The position numbers and the translations under genes were made by a program. From DAOMNO01 sp035443885 (GTDB lineage Bacteria > Planctomycetota > Phycisphaerae > Phycisphaerales > SM1A02), in assembly GCA_035443885.1 (NCBI GenBank), contig DAOMNO010000014.1, positions 1 to 64,000 of the forward strand: a DNA stretch of 64,000 nucleotides, read 5' to 3'. The notes below the pieces were generated by a model. That model was given only the letters and a program-made list of their open reading frames with translations, searched no databases and was not told where the DNA came from. This document shows, piece by piece, positions 27,567-37,848 of this stretch (position 1 is its first letter; each line of letters begins with the position of its first letter).

Positions 27567-29057
27567 ATGCCAGCCATCTCACCGGAGACCCTTCTCAAGA
27601 ATCCTCGCTTGCCCTCGCTGCCGACGGTCGCCGTCAAGGTGTTGGAACTGACGCGAGGCGAGCGCACAAACCTGCGAGAGATCGCCAAGGTCGTTGAGAA
27701 CGATCAGGCTCTCGCCGCGAAGATACTGAGAACGGTGAACTCCAGTTACTACGGCCTCTCCAAGCCGTGCTCAAGCATCAATCAGGCGATGGTGTATCTC
27801 GGCCTGAATGCAGTGAAGTCGCTGGTGCTCGGCTTCAGTCTCGTCGAAAGCGTGGATGGGGGCGGGGATCATGATGTCAGCTTCGATTACGTCGATTACT
27901 GGCGCCGCTCGATCTACTCCGCCGCGGCTGCACGGTTGATCGCGATTCATGCAGGTACATGCGATCCGGAAGAGGCGTTCCTTGGCGCACTCGTGCAGGA
28001 TATCGGCATGATTGTGCTCAATCGCTCACTCGGCGACATCTATCTTCAGACAGTCGATATCGCACGGGGCGATCATGAAAAGCTCACGGCGGTTGAGCGG
28101 CATTCGTTTGAGGTTGATCACGCCATGGTCGGCGCGGACCTCGCCGAGCGATGGAACATGCCGCACCGACTCGTTGAAGTCATTCGTTTTCATCACGATC
28201 ACGCAGGAGTCTCACGAGACGCCAAAGAACTGGTGAAGGTGATTCGTCTTGCGCGAATGGCCGCGTCACTTTCAGCCGAATCCGCTGCGGATGGCGAGAT
28301 GATGCGCTTTCTACGAGAAGCCAAGTCCTCATTCAGCATGGATAAGCCCGCCGTGCGCACACTGCTCACGCGCATGGCAGAGGCTGCGAAGGATTTGTCC
28401 TGGTTGTTCCGAATCGACACCGGCGGGACGCTGTCCATCGACTGCATCATGGAAGAAGCGGAAGAGCTGCGGATTCAGCAGCAGATGAACGTGTTTCGCG
28501 AAAATGATCTGCTGAGAGCTTCACACATTGCGGCACCGGTGATGCAGGCGAGCGAGTCTTTTGAAGCGGTGCTGATGCGCGAAGTCAACGCCTTGACGCA
28601 CGGCTCTGCTCCGGTCGCGCTCATCGTGTGTGAAATCGACAGCGCAGCGGCGCTCGCAGCAGCACACGGGGAAGATGCAGCCGCAGTCATCCTTGGAAAA
28701 GTGCAGGGATTGCTGTGCTTAGGATCGTGTTCAAAGATATTCCGCACGGGCGGCGCAGGGTTCTCACTCATCGCGCCGCGCATGGATGCGTATGAAGCGG
28801 CGAGCCTTGCGGAATCGCTCCGATCCCGACTCGCGGCTGCACCGATCAGTCTCTGCTCCGGCAATACATTGACGAAGAGTGTCGCGGTAACGGTGAGCAT
28901 CGGTGCCGCGGTGATGGAAGCGCCTAGGAAGGGTGAACGGGTTGAAGCGCCGGTTCTGGTTGAACGAGCCAGACACGCGCTTGAGGCGTCAAAGTGTGCG
29001 GGTGGCAACACGGTGCGCGTCTGGACGGCAGCCATGCCGATGAGTCGTGCCGCGTAA
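27567..29057 (+). CDS. HDOD domain protein with inactive GGDEF-like domain
   Basis: The 496-aa product has an HDOD domain (residues about 6-215: NPRLPSLPTVAVKVLELTRG, RTVNSSYYGLSKPCSSINQA, ALVQDIGMIVLNRS) and a C-terminal GGDEF-like domain. The catalytic loop reads FRTGGAGF where active diguanylate cyclases have RYGGEEF, so cyclic di-GMP synthesis is unlikely; it may act as a sensor or interaction domain. GGAAGGACC precedes ATG 27567. It lies 146 bp before a paralogue with an intact GGEEF loop. Confidence 0.88.
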   Translation: MPAISPETLLKNPRLPSLPTVAVKVLELTRGERTNLREIAKVVENDQALAAKILRTVNSSYYGLSKPCSSINQAMVYLGLNAVKSLVLGFSLVESVDGGGDHDVSFDYVDYWRRSIYSAAAARLIAIHAGTCDPEEAFLGALVQDIGMIVLNRSLGDIYLQTVDIARGDHEKLTAVERHSFEVDHAMVGADLAERWNMPHRLVEVIRFHHDHAGVSRDAKELVKVIRLARMAASLSAESAADGEMMRFLREAKSSFSMDKPAVRTLLTRMAEAAKDLSWLFRIDTGGTLSIDCIMEEAEELRIQQQMNVFRENDLLRASHIAAPVMQASESFEAVLMREVNALTHGSAPVALIVCEIDSAAALAAAHGEDAAAVILGKVQGLLCLGSCSKIFRTGGAGFSLIAPRMDAYEAASLAESLRSRLAAAPISLCSGNTLTKSVAVTVSIGAAVMEAPRKGERVEAPVLVERARHALEASKCAGGNTVRVWTAAMPMSRAA

Positions 29058-29203
29058 TGGGAAGCAGGGTCCAGCCATGTGCGGGACATGTCGATACATC
29101 ATGCAGCTGATCCTTGATCGGCCGGAGCCCACGCCAACGCCTCCTGCCACTGTAACTCTCACTTCTGCATTCGCGCTGATCGCGCACGCGGATACTTTGT
29201 TCG

Positions 29204-30787
29204 ATGAGGAGTACCACTGCGGTGCGCGTTCCAAGCCTTGATGAAATACTTGCCATGCCGAACCTGCCCAGTCTTCCGGGTGTGGCGGTGCAGGTTCTGG
29301 AACTGAGCGAAAATGCCGACATCAGCATCAGCGAGATTGCGAAGGCGATCGAACACGATCAGGGGCTGAGCGTCCGCGTCCTGCGCACGGTGAACTCGCC
29401 TTATTATGGCCTTGCTTCGCCCTGTCCAACGCTGACCCGCGCACTGATGTACCTCGGTTTGTGGTCGGTCAAGTCACTTGTGCTCGGCTTCAGCCTGGTG
29501 GATACAGCGCGAGAAGCGGCACAGGGGTTTGATCTCATCGCCTACTGGCGTCGCGGCGTGTTCACCTCGGCGGCGGCACGCCAGATTGCGCTGGCAGCAG
29601 GTTCATGCGACCCGGACGAAGCCGCGCTCGCAGCACTGATGAAAAACATCGGCATGCTCGCGCTGAACGCGACGATGCGAGGCTCATACCCGGCGCTGCT
29701 CGCTCGCGCGGGAGATCGCCATGATGATCTGCCTGCAATCGAGCGCGAAACACTCGGATTCGATCACGCGGAGATCGGCGCGAAACTGGCGGAACGCTGG
29801 CGCATGCCGCAGCAGATTGTCGAGGCGATTCGCCTTCACCACCGCCCGGCTGAAGCTGCGGACAATGCGATTGCGCAGACTGTGGTGCTGGCGGGTTATC
29901 TTGCGGAAACGCTGATCTCGCCGCAGTCAGAGGAAGCGTTCGTGCGTTTTTCGCGGTATGCGCATGAATGGTTCGGGATTGACGCATCAGCCTGCACGCA
30001 ACTTCTGGAAAACACCGCAACGAAATCGCGCGAACTGGCATCGCTGCTGCAGGTGCAGACAGGCGGAGCGCCGGATATCCGCGAGATTCTCGCCCGCAGG
30101 GAAGAGGCGAACATGATGCATCAGATCACCATGCAACGGGAGACTGAGCATCTGAAGCACGATCGTGCTCGTCTTGCGCAGCAGGCGCGAACAGATGGGT
30201 TGACCGGTGTCGGCAATCGAAACAGCTTTGATCACGAACTCAACCGCCGCTTCGAAGAAGCCTGTGCATCGGGGCAGGCACTCGGCGTGCTGCTTATTGA
30301 TGCAGATTGCTTCAAGCAACTCAACGATACGCTCGGGCATCAGGCGGGCGATGCCGTGTTGGTGCAGATGGCGTCTCGAATCGCGGATGCCGTCGGAGAC
30401 GCCGGCATGGTCTATCGGTACGGCGGTGAAGAGTTCGCGGCGATCCTGCCCCGCGCAACGCGGGCGGATATCGCGCGACTTGGCGAGGCTATTCGTTGCG
30501 CAGTGGAGCAGCCCGAAATGAACCTGGCAGGCGTGCCGGGTCTTGAGGGCGGAGTGAAGGTTACAGCCTGTATTGGTGCTGCGGTGTTTGAAGCAGCCGT
30601 TCCCTCGCCGATCACCAGCGCTCTGCTGCTCGTCGATGCGGCAGATCGCGCCCTGTATGCAGCGAAGAATGCAGGCCGCAACTGCGTGCGCATCTACAAA
30701 GCAGGCACAGCTTCCGCTGCGTCTCGCCGCGCTCCGTCGCTCAGCTCGGCTCATCCGGAGTCAGGTGGCCGACCACTCGCGGCGTGA
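29204..30787 (+). CDS. HDOD-GGDEF protein, predicted diguanylate cyclase
   Basis: The 527-aa product is a paralogue of the preceding gene: HDOD domain first (NLPSLPGVAVQVLELSENAD, RTVNSPYYGLASPCPTLTRA), a short coiled-coil-like linker (EANMMHQITMQRETEHLKHD), then a GGDEF domain with DGLTGVGNRNSFDHEL and the active loop YRYGGEEFAAILPR at about residue 404. Cyclic di-GMP synthesis is predicted. No clear RxxD inhibitory site is seen. ATG 29204 is possible; GTG 29222, with GAGGAG ten bases upstream, is an alternative start. The 3' end overlaps the convergent M16 gene by 47 bp. Confidence 0.9.
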   Translation: MRSTTAVRVPSLDEILAMPNLPSLPGVAVQVLELSENADISISEIAKAIEHDQGLSVRVLRTVNSPYYGLASPCPTLTRALMYLGLWSVKSLVLGFSLVDTAREAAQGFDLIAYWRRGVFTSAAARQIALAAGSCDPDEAALAALMKNIGMLALNATMRGSYPALLARAGDRHDDLPAIERETLGFDHAEIGAKLAERWRMPQQIVEAIRLHHRPAEAADNAIAQTVVLAGYLAETLISPQSEEAFVRFSRYAHEWFGIDASACTQLLENTATKSRELASLLQVQTGGAPDIREILARREEANMMHQITMQRETEHLKHDRARLAQQARTDGLTGVGNRNSFDHELNRRFEEACASGQALGVLLIDADCFKQLNDTLGHQAGDAVLVQMASRIADAVGDAGMVYRYGGEEFAAILPRATRADIARLGEAIRCAVEQPEMNLAGVPGLEGGVKVTACIGAAVFEAAVPSPITSALLLVDAADRALYAAKNAGRNCVRIYKAGTASAASRRAPSLSSAHPESGGRPLAA

Positions 30788-31979
30788 GCGGGTACGCATC
30801 CGCCACGTCCTTCAGATCACGCAGCGTAACGGCGTTGATGCGCGCCAGCTCATCCTCAAGCGATCGATATGTGCCCCAATACATCCACACGCGGCCGAGC
30901 CGACGCATCCGGCCAGCGGGCAATTCGCCCTGCAGCGTCGCGCCCGTCGCCACCTTCGCGCGCACACGGTCAAGATCATCCTGCGTAAGTGAATCTTTGA
31001 GTGATGCAATCTCCCGATGAATCACGCTCTGCACTTCTTCAGCGTCCTTCGGAGTACATGAGGCATACAGCAGTGTCTCACCCAGGCCATCGCGCCCGTC
31101 GTACTGTGCCTGTGCTTCTTCTGCCAGACCCGGATCGACCAGCGACCAGTACAGACGAGAACCTTCTGGTTCGCCCATGATCTGCGCCAGCATGGACGCT
31201 GCATATCGGCGGTCGTCCGTCTGCGCGGGAGCGGGTGCGATCATCAGCATGTAATGCCGATTCACTGAAGGCAGACGCATTGTGAACTCATTGGCCGGGG
31301 CGTGGCCATTCGCCAGCGCGGGGTGTGCTCGGCGGGGATTCGTCGTCCGCCACGCAGCGCAGTGTTGCGAGAGTCGATCCACCATTGCATCGAAGTCGAG
31401 TGCGCCGGTGAGGGAGACGACAGTGTTGTCTGCCGAGTAGCGGTTCTCGAAGTAATCGAGCATCTGATCGCGAGAGAGGTTCTGAATGGTCTCAGGTGTG
31501 CCGAGCACGCGATGGCTCAGCGGGTGCTCGCCGTAGTACTCTTCCATCGCCTTTTCGTAGAGCACCCAGAATGGGTTGTCCTGATACATCGCGATTTCTT
31601 CGAGGATGACGTTCTTCTCCGCGTCGAAATCGTCCTGCCGGAGTGCGGGTCGCATGATGTCGGAAAGGATTTCCTCGGCGCGAGGCAGGTGTTCAGGCAG
31701 GCAATGCGCGTAAAACGCGGTCATCTCGCTGCTGGTAAAGGCGTTATGGTCCGCGCCCAGCGCATCGAACTGCTTGTCCACATCCGTCGCAGTGCGCGTG
31801 GCAGTGCCTTTGAACATCATGTGCTCAAGAAAATGGCTCACGCCCATCACATTGTGCGCTTCATCACGCGCTCCAGTCTTCACGAAAAAACCGATGGCGG
31901 CGGTGTGCGCGCCGGGAATGATTTCAGCGATGACGTTCATGCCGTTGGGCAGCGTGGCGTGACGGAACTGAATGGACAT
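30741..31979 (-). CDS. M16 family zinc metallopeptidase (insulinase/processing-peptidase type)
   Basis: The 412-aa product has the inverted zinc motif HFLEH (residues 49-53) in GVSHFLEHMMFKGTATRT and the downstream glutamate in EKNVILEEIAMYQDN. The size fits the single-chain, 400-430 aa bacterial M16 peptidases such as the YmxG group, which cleave peptides and can act as a homodimer. The second half keeps the inactive-like domain (YWSLVDPGLAEEAQAQY). ATG 31979 begins MSIQFRHATLPNG, matching the family start. Divergent from dnaE. Confidence 0.93.
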   Translation of the reverse strand: MSIQFRHATLPNGMNVIAEIIPGAHTAAIGFFVKTGARDEAHNVMGVSHFLEHMMFKGTATRTATDVDKQFDALGADHNAFTSSEMTAFYAHCLPEHLPRAEEILSDIMRPALRQDDFDAEKNVILEEIAMYQDNPFWVLYEKAMEEYYGEHPLSHRVLGTPETIQNLSRDQMLDYFENRYSADNTVVSLTGALDFDAMVDRLSQHCAAWRTTNPRRAHPALANGHAPANEFTMRLPSVNRHYMLMIAPAPAQTDDRRYAASMLAQIMGEPEGSRLYWSLVDPGLAEEAQAQYDGRDGLGETLLYASCTPKDAEEVQSVIHREIASLKDSLTQDDLDRVRAKVATGATLQGELPAGRMRRLGRVWMYWGTYRSLEDELARINAVTLRDLKDVADAYPLTPRVVGHLTPDEPS

Positions 31980-32168
31980 GGGAGACAGTGTAGGGGAGCG
32001 AGGCACAGGAGTCAGGGGGAAAGGGGCGAGAGCAGTCGTTGGTCGTCAGTTGTCAGTGGTTGGGAGACAGTGGAAAACATGTGAACTATACAAACGGCTG
32101 ACCGTCAGCCGCCAACGGCCTCCTTTCAACCGTTCATGCTCCCGTCTTCAAGTTTTGCGCGATACAGT

Positions 32169-35100
32169 ATGCGCATGCCCGCCACATCGACGCCGCCGTT
32201 TGTCCATCTTCACCTGCACACCGAGTATTCACTGCTCGACGGCGGGAACAAGATCGGCAAGCTGGTCGCGCGCGTCAAAGAACTCGGCATGGACGCGGTT
32301 GCAGTAACCGACCACGGCAACCTGTATGGCGCGGTCGAGTTCTACAACAAGGCAAAGGCAGCAGGCATCAAGCCGATTCTCGGTATCGAGGCCTACGTCG
32401 CGCCGGAAGATCGCACGCTCAAGCATTCCACCGGCATCGCGGACGGCGGTTTCCACCTCGTGCTGCTCGCAGAGAACAACGTCGGCTGGCGCAACCTGCT
32501 CAAGCTCAGTTCCGATTCCTTCCGCAACGGCTTCTACTACAAGCCGCGCATGGATCAATCGACCCTCTCGCAGTGGCGCGACGGGTTGATCGCGATCAAC
32601 GGCCACCTCGGCTCATCCATCGCACATCACCTGACGCTGTTTGTGCAGACGGGGAACGAATCGCATTGGAACGAAGCAGTCGGAGAAGCCCGATGGCATG
32701 CAGCGACCTTTGTGCCCAATGAGCAGGGCGAGCCGCGGTTTTTCATTGAATTGCAAAGGCACGACACGCCTGAGCAGGACCGCATCAATCCGTATCTGGT
32801 GAAACTCGCGCGCGAACTCAACCTACCGCTCGTGGCGGATAATGACGCGCACTTTCTGAAAGCGGAAGACTGGGATGCGCATGATTCGCTCTGCTGCATT
32901 TCGATGCAGAAGACGAAGGAAGACACTTCGCGACTGCTGTATCCGCGCGAACTGTACGTGAAAAGCCCCGCGGAGATGTTCAAGCGGTTTGAGGATTTGC
33001 CCGAAGCGCTGGAGAACTCCACGAGGATCGCTTCCCGATGCAACGTTACGCTGGATTTCAACGCGAACCACGCGCCCGTCGTGCGCGTCATTAAGAAAAG
33101 CGACCGCGCCGGCGCCGACCTGTTTAGCCGCGACGCGAAACAGCGAGTGGAACCGAAGGAAGCAGCGGCGGCTTCCGCGCCTGTCGGTTCCACGGAATGG
33201 TTCAAAGCCTTCTGTGCGCAGTACGAGCTGCTGCCCTTTGATGCAGAGCGGGATTCGCTCGACGTGCAGCGGATCAAGGCCGACTGCGACGCAGCCTTGC
33301 GCGATCTGTGCGAAGCAGGACTGATCTGGCGCTACGGTCTGCCTGAAGACGGTGGGATCACGCCTGAAATTCGCAGGCGACTCGACCGCGAACTCACCAT
33401 CCTCGCGGACAAACTCATCAGCGCGTACTTCCTCATCGTGTGGGATTTCGTCAACTGGGCGCGGCAGCAGGGAATTCCCGCCAGCGCGAGAGGTTCAGGC
33501 GTCGGCACGATGGTGGGCTACGTGCTCGGCCTTTCCAACGCCTGCCCGGAGCGCTATGGCCTGCTCTTCGAGCGATTCACCGATCCTGACCGAAGCGAGT
33601 ATCCCGATATTGATATTGATATCTGTCAGGACGGCCGCGCGCAGGTCATTGAGTACGTCCGCAAGAAGTACGGCCACGTCGCGCAGATCATCACGTTCGG
33701 TCGCCTGAAGGCGAAAGCTGCGATCAAGGATGTTGCTCGCGTCATGGGCCTGCTCCCCGCGGAAGGTCAGCGATTGGCGAACCTTGTGCCGGGCGAACTG
33801 AACATCACGCTTGACGCGGCTCTCCAGAAAGACCCGGACTTCAAGAACGAATACGACGTGAATGAGGTGTCGCGCCAAGTGATCGATACTGCTCGCGCGC
33901 TGGAAGACCACGCAAGGCATGCAGGCGTGCATGCAGCGGGTGTCGTGATCGCAACCCAGCCGCTCGATAACATCGTGCCGCTGTGCAAAGCGTCCGGCAG
34001 CGACGACATCATCACGCAGTGGGACGGCCCGACATGCGAGAAAGTCGGCCTGTTGAAGATGGACTTCCTCGGCTTGCGCACACTGAGCACGATTGAAGTC
34101 GCCAAGTCGTTGATTCGCGAAACGCTTACGGAAGAGGCGATTCATGCCGCCGTGCGCAACAGCACTGGCGTCGCGCTTGCCGACCCGCTTGACCTCGATC
34201 GATTGACATACGACGACCAGCGCGTCTTTGATCTTTTTCGCAGAGCGGATACATCGGGCATCTTCCAGTTTGAATCGGGCGGCATGCGCAAGCTGCTGGC
34301 AGAAATGCAGCCGGACAGACTGGAAGATTTGATCGCAGCCAACGCGCTCTTTCGCCCCGGTCCGATGGACCTTATTCCTGATTACTGTCAGCGCAAGCAT
34401 GGCAGGCAGCCCGTGCCGAAGGTGCACGAAATCGTCGATCGCTACACGGCGGAAACGTACGGCATCATGGTCTATCAGGAGCAGGTCATGCAGATCGTGC
34501 ACGGCCTCGGCGATATTCCGCTTCGCGACGCCTACACGCTTATCAAGGCCATCAGCAAGAAGAAGCACGACACCATCGACGCCATGCGCCCGAAGTTCAT
34601 CGAAGGCGCGAAAGACAAGGGCCTGCCAGCCCCGCGCGCGAATGAACTGTTCGATCTCATCCTCAAGTTCGCGGGATATGGTTTCAACAAGTCCCATTCC
34701 ACGGGCTACGCGATCATCGCGTACCAGACGGCGTACCTCAAGACCTACTTCCCCAATCAATACATGGCGGCGCTGCTCACGTTTGAAAGCGCGGCACGCA
34801 AGGTGGAAGAGTGGGCTCCGTATCTGGAAGACTGCCGCAACACGCGCTATGCAGATCACACGGATGCATCGCCTCATATCGGCGTAGAGGTCAAGCCGCC
34901 TGACATCAATCTTTCTGAAGCGAATTTCTCTGTCGTGTTCGCTGATGGCGAGCCGCGTGATGCGCTGCACGGCCACGTGCGCTTCGGCCTGGGTGCGATC
35001 AAGAATGCGGGCAAGGGTGCGGTGGCGGGCATCATCGAAGAGCGACGGAAGAACGGCCCGTTTGCGGGCATCTTCGATTTCTGCGAGCGAGTCACCTCTC

Positions 35101-36083
35101 GTACCGCGAACAAAGCGACCATCGAAGCTCTCATCAAGGGCGGCGCGTTCGATTCCATCCACGGCACGAAGAACCGCGCCGCGGTGTTCGCTGCCATCGA
35201 CGACGCCATCGCGGCGGGTCAGGCCGCTGCGGAAGATCGACGAAGCGGGCAGATGAACTTCTTCCTCGCGGCGCAGGCGGACGACCGCGCGAAGGTCGCC
35301 AAGGCGGAGCGCCCGCTGCCGAGCGTCAAGCCGTGGGATGAAAAGACCACGCTGGGCCATGAGAAAGAAGTGCTCGGCTTCCACGTTTCCGGTCATCCGC
35401 TTGATCGGCACGAACCCATGCTGCGCCAGTTCCGCACCGCGTCCATCGCTCAGCTTGCTGAAATGCAAAATGATCAGCCAGTCGTGCTGGGTGGCATCCT
35501 CACGCGCGTACGGCTTACCATGGTCAAACAGGGACGATCCGCGGGCGAGAAAATGGCGATCATCGCCATCGCGGACAAGACGGGCTCGATTGAAGGCGTG
35601 ATCTTTGCGGACCTGTTCAAGGAGTGCGCGCATCTGCTGCTTGATGATGCGGTGCTGTATATGGTCGCGAAAGTCGATCGCTCACGGGGTGAGCCGCAGA
35701 TCAAGGTTGAGCATGTGTATCGACCGGAAGACGCGCCGCGTTACTTGGCCCGCGCCGTAGAGATCGACTTCATTGAGGACGCGGGCGGCGACAGTGTGGA
35801 ATCGCAGATGGCGATGGCCGCGGGTTTGCTCAAGCAGGCGGGCGCGGCTCGCACAGTGAACGGCGGAGTGCCTGTCGATGTCCTGCTGAATCTGTATGCA
35901 GAAGGAAAGTGCATCCGCATGCGCGCGGGTCGCATGAAGGTTATCGCTGATCCATCGCTGATTGATCGTCTCCGTGAACTGCTCGGCCAGCCGCGCGTGC
36001 GCATCGTGCCAGGCGGCGCGCCGCCGGCGCGGCAGAACGGCAACGGCCGCCCGCGCCGCCAGTATCAGACCAGTGATGCGTAA
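32169..36083 (+). CDS. dnaE: DNA polymerase III alpha subunit
   Basis: The 1304-aa product carries an N-terminal PHP domain (FVHLHLHTEYSLLDG, AVTDHGNLYG, ADNDAHFLKAED), the polymerase palm (SARGSGVGTMVGYVLG; YPDIDIDICQDGR with the catalytic aspartates), and the HhH and OB-fold regions near the C-terminus (VVLGGILTRVRLTMVKQGRS). It is the replicative polymerase. It is about 100-150 residues longer than E. coli DnaE; a variable insert near residues 320-350 (KQRVEPKEAAAASAPVGS) explains part. Start at ATG 32169 or 32175. Long antisense open frames here are false. Confidence 0.97.
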   Translation: MRMPATSTPPFVHLHLHTEYSLLDGGNKIGKLVARVKELGMDAVAVTDHGNLYGAVEFYNKAKAAGIKPILGIEAYVAPEDRTLKHSTGIADGGFHLVLLAENNVGWRNLLKLSSDSFRNGFYYKPRMDQSTLSQWRDGLIAINGHLGSSIAHHLTLFVQTGNESHWNEAVGEARWHAATFVPNEQGEPRFFIELQRHDTPEQDRINPYLVKLARELNLPLVADNDAHFLKAEDWDAHDSLCCISMQKTKEDTSRLLYPRELYVKSPAEMFKRFEDLPEALENSTRIASRCNVTLDFNANHAPVVRVIKKSDRAGADLFSRDAKQRVEPKEAAAASAPVGSTEWFKAFCAQYELLPFDAERDSLDVQRIKADCDAALRDLCEAGLIWRYGLPEDGGITPEIRRRLDRELTILADKLISAYFLIVWDFVNWARQQGIPASARGSGVGTMVGYVLGLSNACPERYGLLFERFTDPDRSEYPDIDIDICQDGRAQVIEYVRKKYGHVAQIITFGRLKAKAAIKDVARVMGLLPAEGQRLANLVPGELNITLDAALQKDPDFKNEYDVNEVSRQVIDTARALEDHARHAGVHAAGVVIATQPLDNIVPLCKASGSDDIITQWDGPTCEKVGLLKMDFLGLRTLSTIEVAKSLIRETLTEEAIHAAVRNSTGVALADPLDLDRLTYDDQRVFDLFRRADTSGIFQFESGGMRKLLAEMQPDRLEDLIAANALFRPGPMDLIPDYCQRKHGRQPVPKVHEIVDRYTAETYGIMVYQEQVMQIVHGLGDIPLRDAYTLIKAISKKKHDTIDAMRPKFIEGAKDKGLPAPRANELFDLILKFAGYGFNKSHSTGYAIIAYQTAYLKTYFPNQYMAALLTFESAARKVEEWAPYLEDCRNTRYADHTDASPHIGVEVKPPDINLSEANFSVVFADGEPRDALHGHVRFGLGAIKNAGKGAVAGIIEERRKNGPFAGIFDFCERVTSRTANKATIEALIKGGAFDSIHGTKNRAAVFAAIDDAIAAGQAAAEDRRSGQMNFFLAAQADDRAKVAKAERPLPSVKPWDEKTTLGHEKEVLGFHVSGHPLDRHEPMLRQFRTASIAQLAEMQNDQPVVLGGILTRVRLTMVKQGRSAGEKMAIIAIADKTGSIEGVIFADLFKECAHLLLDDAVLYMVAKVDRSRGEPQIKVEHVYRPEDAPRYLARAVEIDFIEDAGGDSVESQMAMAAGLLKQAGAARTVNGGVPVDVLLNLYAEGKCIRMRAGRMKVIADPSLIDRLRELLGQPRVRIVPGGAPPARQNGNGRPRRQYQTSDA

Positions 36084-36101
36084 GCTTCGCTGTGCGCGTG
36101 A

Positions 36102-37250
36102 TTACTGGATCACATGCCCGAACTTGGCGAAGATGTCTTCCATGCGATCGCGCAGCGAAGGCGCTTTGGTGCTGTCGAGGTGCTCTGCGCAGGTGATGAG
36201 CATGTCAATCATGCCGTGATAGTCGCTGACGCTGATGAACTCAGGCCCGACCTTCGCTGTTTTCTTGCCCGCAAGCACGCCGTCGATATCCGCCATGTTG
36301 TGGTAGTTGCCGAGCGGCAGGCAGATGCACGTGGATTGATAGCCGTATGCGCTGAAGGTGGTTGCTTCGCACGTGCCGCCGGGCATCAGGCGACGTTGCC
36401 ACTTGAACGACGGGTTTTTCCGCTGATGCTCGTTCATGACCGCGTTGATCTGATTGGTCAGGTCCGGCGCGAATACGCTCGTCTTGTCGCCCACACGAAG
36501 GATCGGCCCCGCGCCGATGGGTGATTCTGCATAGCTGCGGGAGTTTTCCAGGCAGATCAGTCGCGCGCTCTTGGGGATGGACTTCGCCCTGCACGCGCCG
36601 ATCGCGCCGATGAAACCGACTTCCTCCGCCACCGTCAGTAGCACCGCAACATGCTCCAGCCCGCGCCGCCTGCGGAGCACATCGAGCGTGGAGAGTGCTG
36701 CGGCAACGGCTGCAAGATCATCGCACGCAGGCGCGTGAAGGATGCCCTTGTCGATCACCGGCCTGCCGCCGCGACCACTGAACGCCCACCTCGCGATATC
36801 GCCCACACGAATGCCTGTTGCGGGTGAGTTCAGTCGGGCCTGCACGCGCTTGAACGGCTTGGCGTTCGCGTCGAGCTGCTTGATGACTGCGCGATGCGGC
36901 GCTTCCTGCGAGTCGATGATGTCGATCGCGGCGCGCTTGAAGTACGGGTCGTGTACGCCGCCTCGGAATTCGAGTTCAACGGTGTTGGCATCAATGAGAC
37001 GACGGACGACAAACGCGGGGTGATCGAGATGCGCGGTGATGTAAAGCGGTTTGCGCTCACTGCGAGCGGTGGAGCGCACGGAGATGATGAGATTGCCGAC
37101 GGGATCGTGCTTCAGCGTGAGGTTCTTGCGCGCTTCGACCCACCGCTGCACCCACTGCACGACGCGCTGCTCTCGCCCCGCTGCGGTGGGAATGCCGGTG
37201 ATTTCAAGAAGCCACTGCTCATGCGTGGCGCGCTGTGTGTGAGAAGCCAT
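36102..37250 (-). CDS. M42-like aminopeptidase
   Basis: The 382-aa product has the ordered metal and catalytic motifs of the M42/M28-type co-catalytic metallopeptidases: AHLDHPAFVVRRL, ACDDLAAVAAALSTL, TVAEEVGFIGAIG, a late LENSRSYAESP and PLGNYHNM. The PGGTCEATTFSAYG stretch is M42-like. The family releases N-terminal residues from peptides in the cytosol. ATG 37250 begins MASHTQRATHEQW. It converges on dnaE with 18 bp between stops. Confidence 0.85.
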   Translation of the reverse strand: MASHTQRATHEQWLLEITGIPTAAGREQRVVQWVQRWVEARKNLTLKHDPVGNLIISVRSTARSERKPLYITAHLDHPAFVVRRLIDANTVELEFRGGVHDPYFKRAAIDIIDSQEAPHRAVIKQLDANAKPFKRVQARLNSPATGIRVGDIARWAFSGRGGRPVIDKGILHAPACDDLAAVAAALSTLDVLRRRRGLEHVAVLLTVAEEVGFIGAIGACRAKSIPKSARLICLENSRSYAESPIGAGPILRVGDKTSVFAPDLTNQINAVMNEHQRKNPSFKWQRRLMPGGTCEATTFSAYGYQSTCICLPLGNYHNMADIDGVLAGKKTAKVGPEFISVSDYHGMIDMLITCAEHLDSTKAPSLRDRMEDIFAKFGHVIQ

Positions 37251-37315
37251 GGGCCGTGCATGATACCGGGGGGAAGAATGGGGCATCAGGCATCGGGCGC
37301 CTGGCAACGGCCCAT

Positions 37316-37702
37316 TCACGTGCCCATCAGGACCACCGTCATCAGCAGCCGCGAGCGCTCCGCAGCACGGATATCGTGTGGCACGGCGGGGTCGATCAGC
37401 AGCAGATCGTTCGGTCCCAGGTCGTACTCTGAGGTGGGGGTGTGGACGATCACCCGCCCCTCCAGCACGTGCAGAATCGACTCGCCCTCAATGGCGTGCT
37501 GATTGATGTGGCCGTCTTTCTGAAACTCGAAAATGGCGGTCGTTACTGGCCCGTGGCGGTAAAGGGCCTTCTGCATGTGGCCCTGCCGCGGCGTGCTCTG
37601 CGCGGGCAGGTTCGCGAACTCATCCGACAGGCGAAAAGCCTGTTCCGCGCCCGCAAATCGCTCGCGCGGGGCCATTCGGGTTCGATCAAAAGGGTTGGTC
37701 AT
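37316..37702 (-). CDS. Cupin domain protein
   Basis: The 128-aa product has a single cupin core: GHINQHAIEGESILHVLEGR (motif 1-like) and LGPNDLLLIDPAVPHDIRA (motif 2), a beta-barrel that usually holds a metal. The N-terminus is longer than in minimal cupins. Co-directional with, and 65 bp upstream of, the M42-like gene. Substrate unknown; a small-ligand or stress role is possible. Confidence 0.85.
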   Translation of the reverse strand: MTNPFDRTRMAPRERFAGAEQAFRLSDEFANLPAQSTPRQGHMQKALYRHGPVTTAIFEFQKDGHINQHAIEGESILHVLEGRVIVHTPTSEYDLGPNDLLLIDPAVPHDIRAAERSRLLMTVVLMGT

Positions 37703-37848
37703 GGGAAAACTCCTCTTCTGCCCATGTCAATGGTACACGTTTCAGATGGCGGCGCGGACCGATGACGGCGCTTGTGCTACACTTGCCCTCCCGCGCGTGC
37801 AGCGCGGCGGTACGACCTGCCGAGTATTTTCCAGACTGGAGTTTTCCG

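Noticed and set aside
31990..32090. Repeated GTCGTCAG/TTGTCAG words between the M16 and dnaE genes
   Set aside because: Copies are short and imperfect; they do not form an operator, CRISPR or direct-repeat element I can defend.
33495..35633. 712-aa open frame antisense to dnaE
   Set aside because: It is the shadow of a GC-rich conserved gene; it has no recognisable domain and dnaE is certain.
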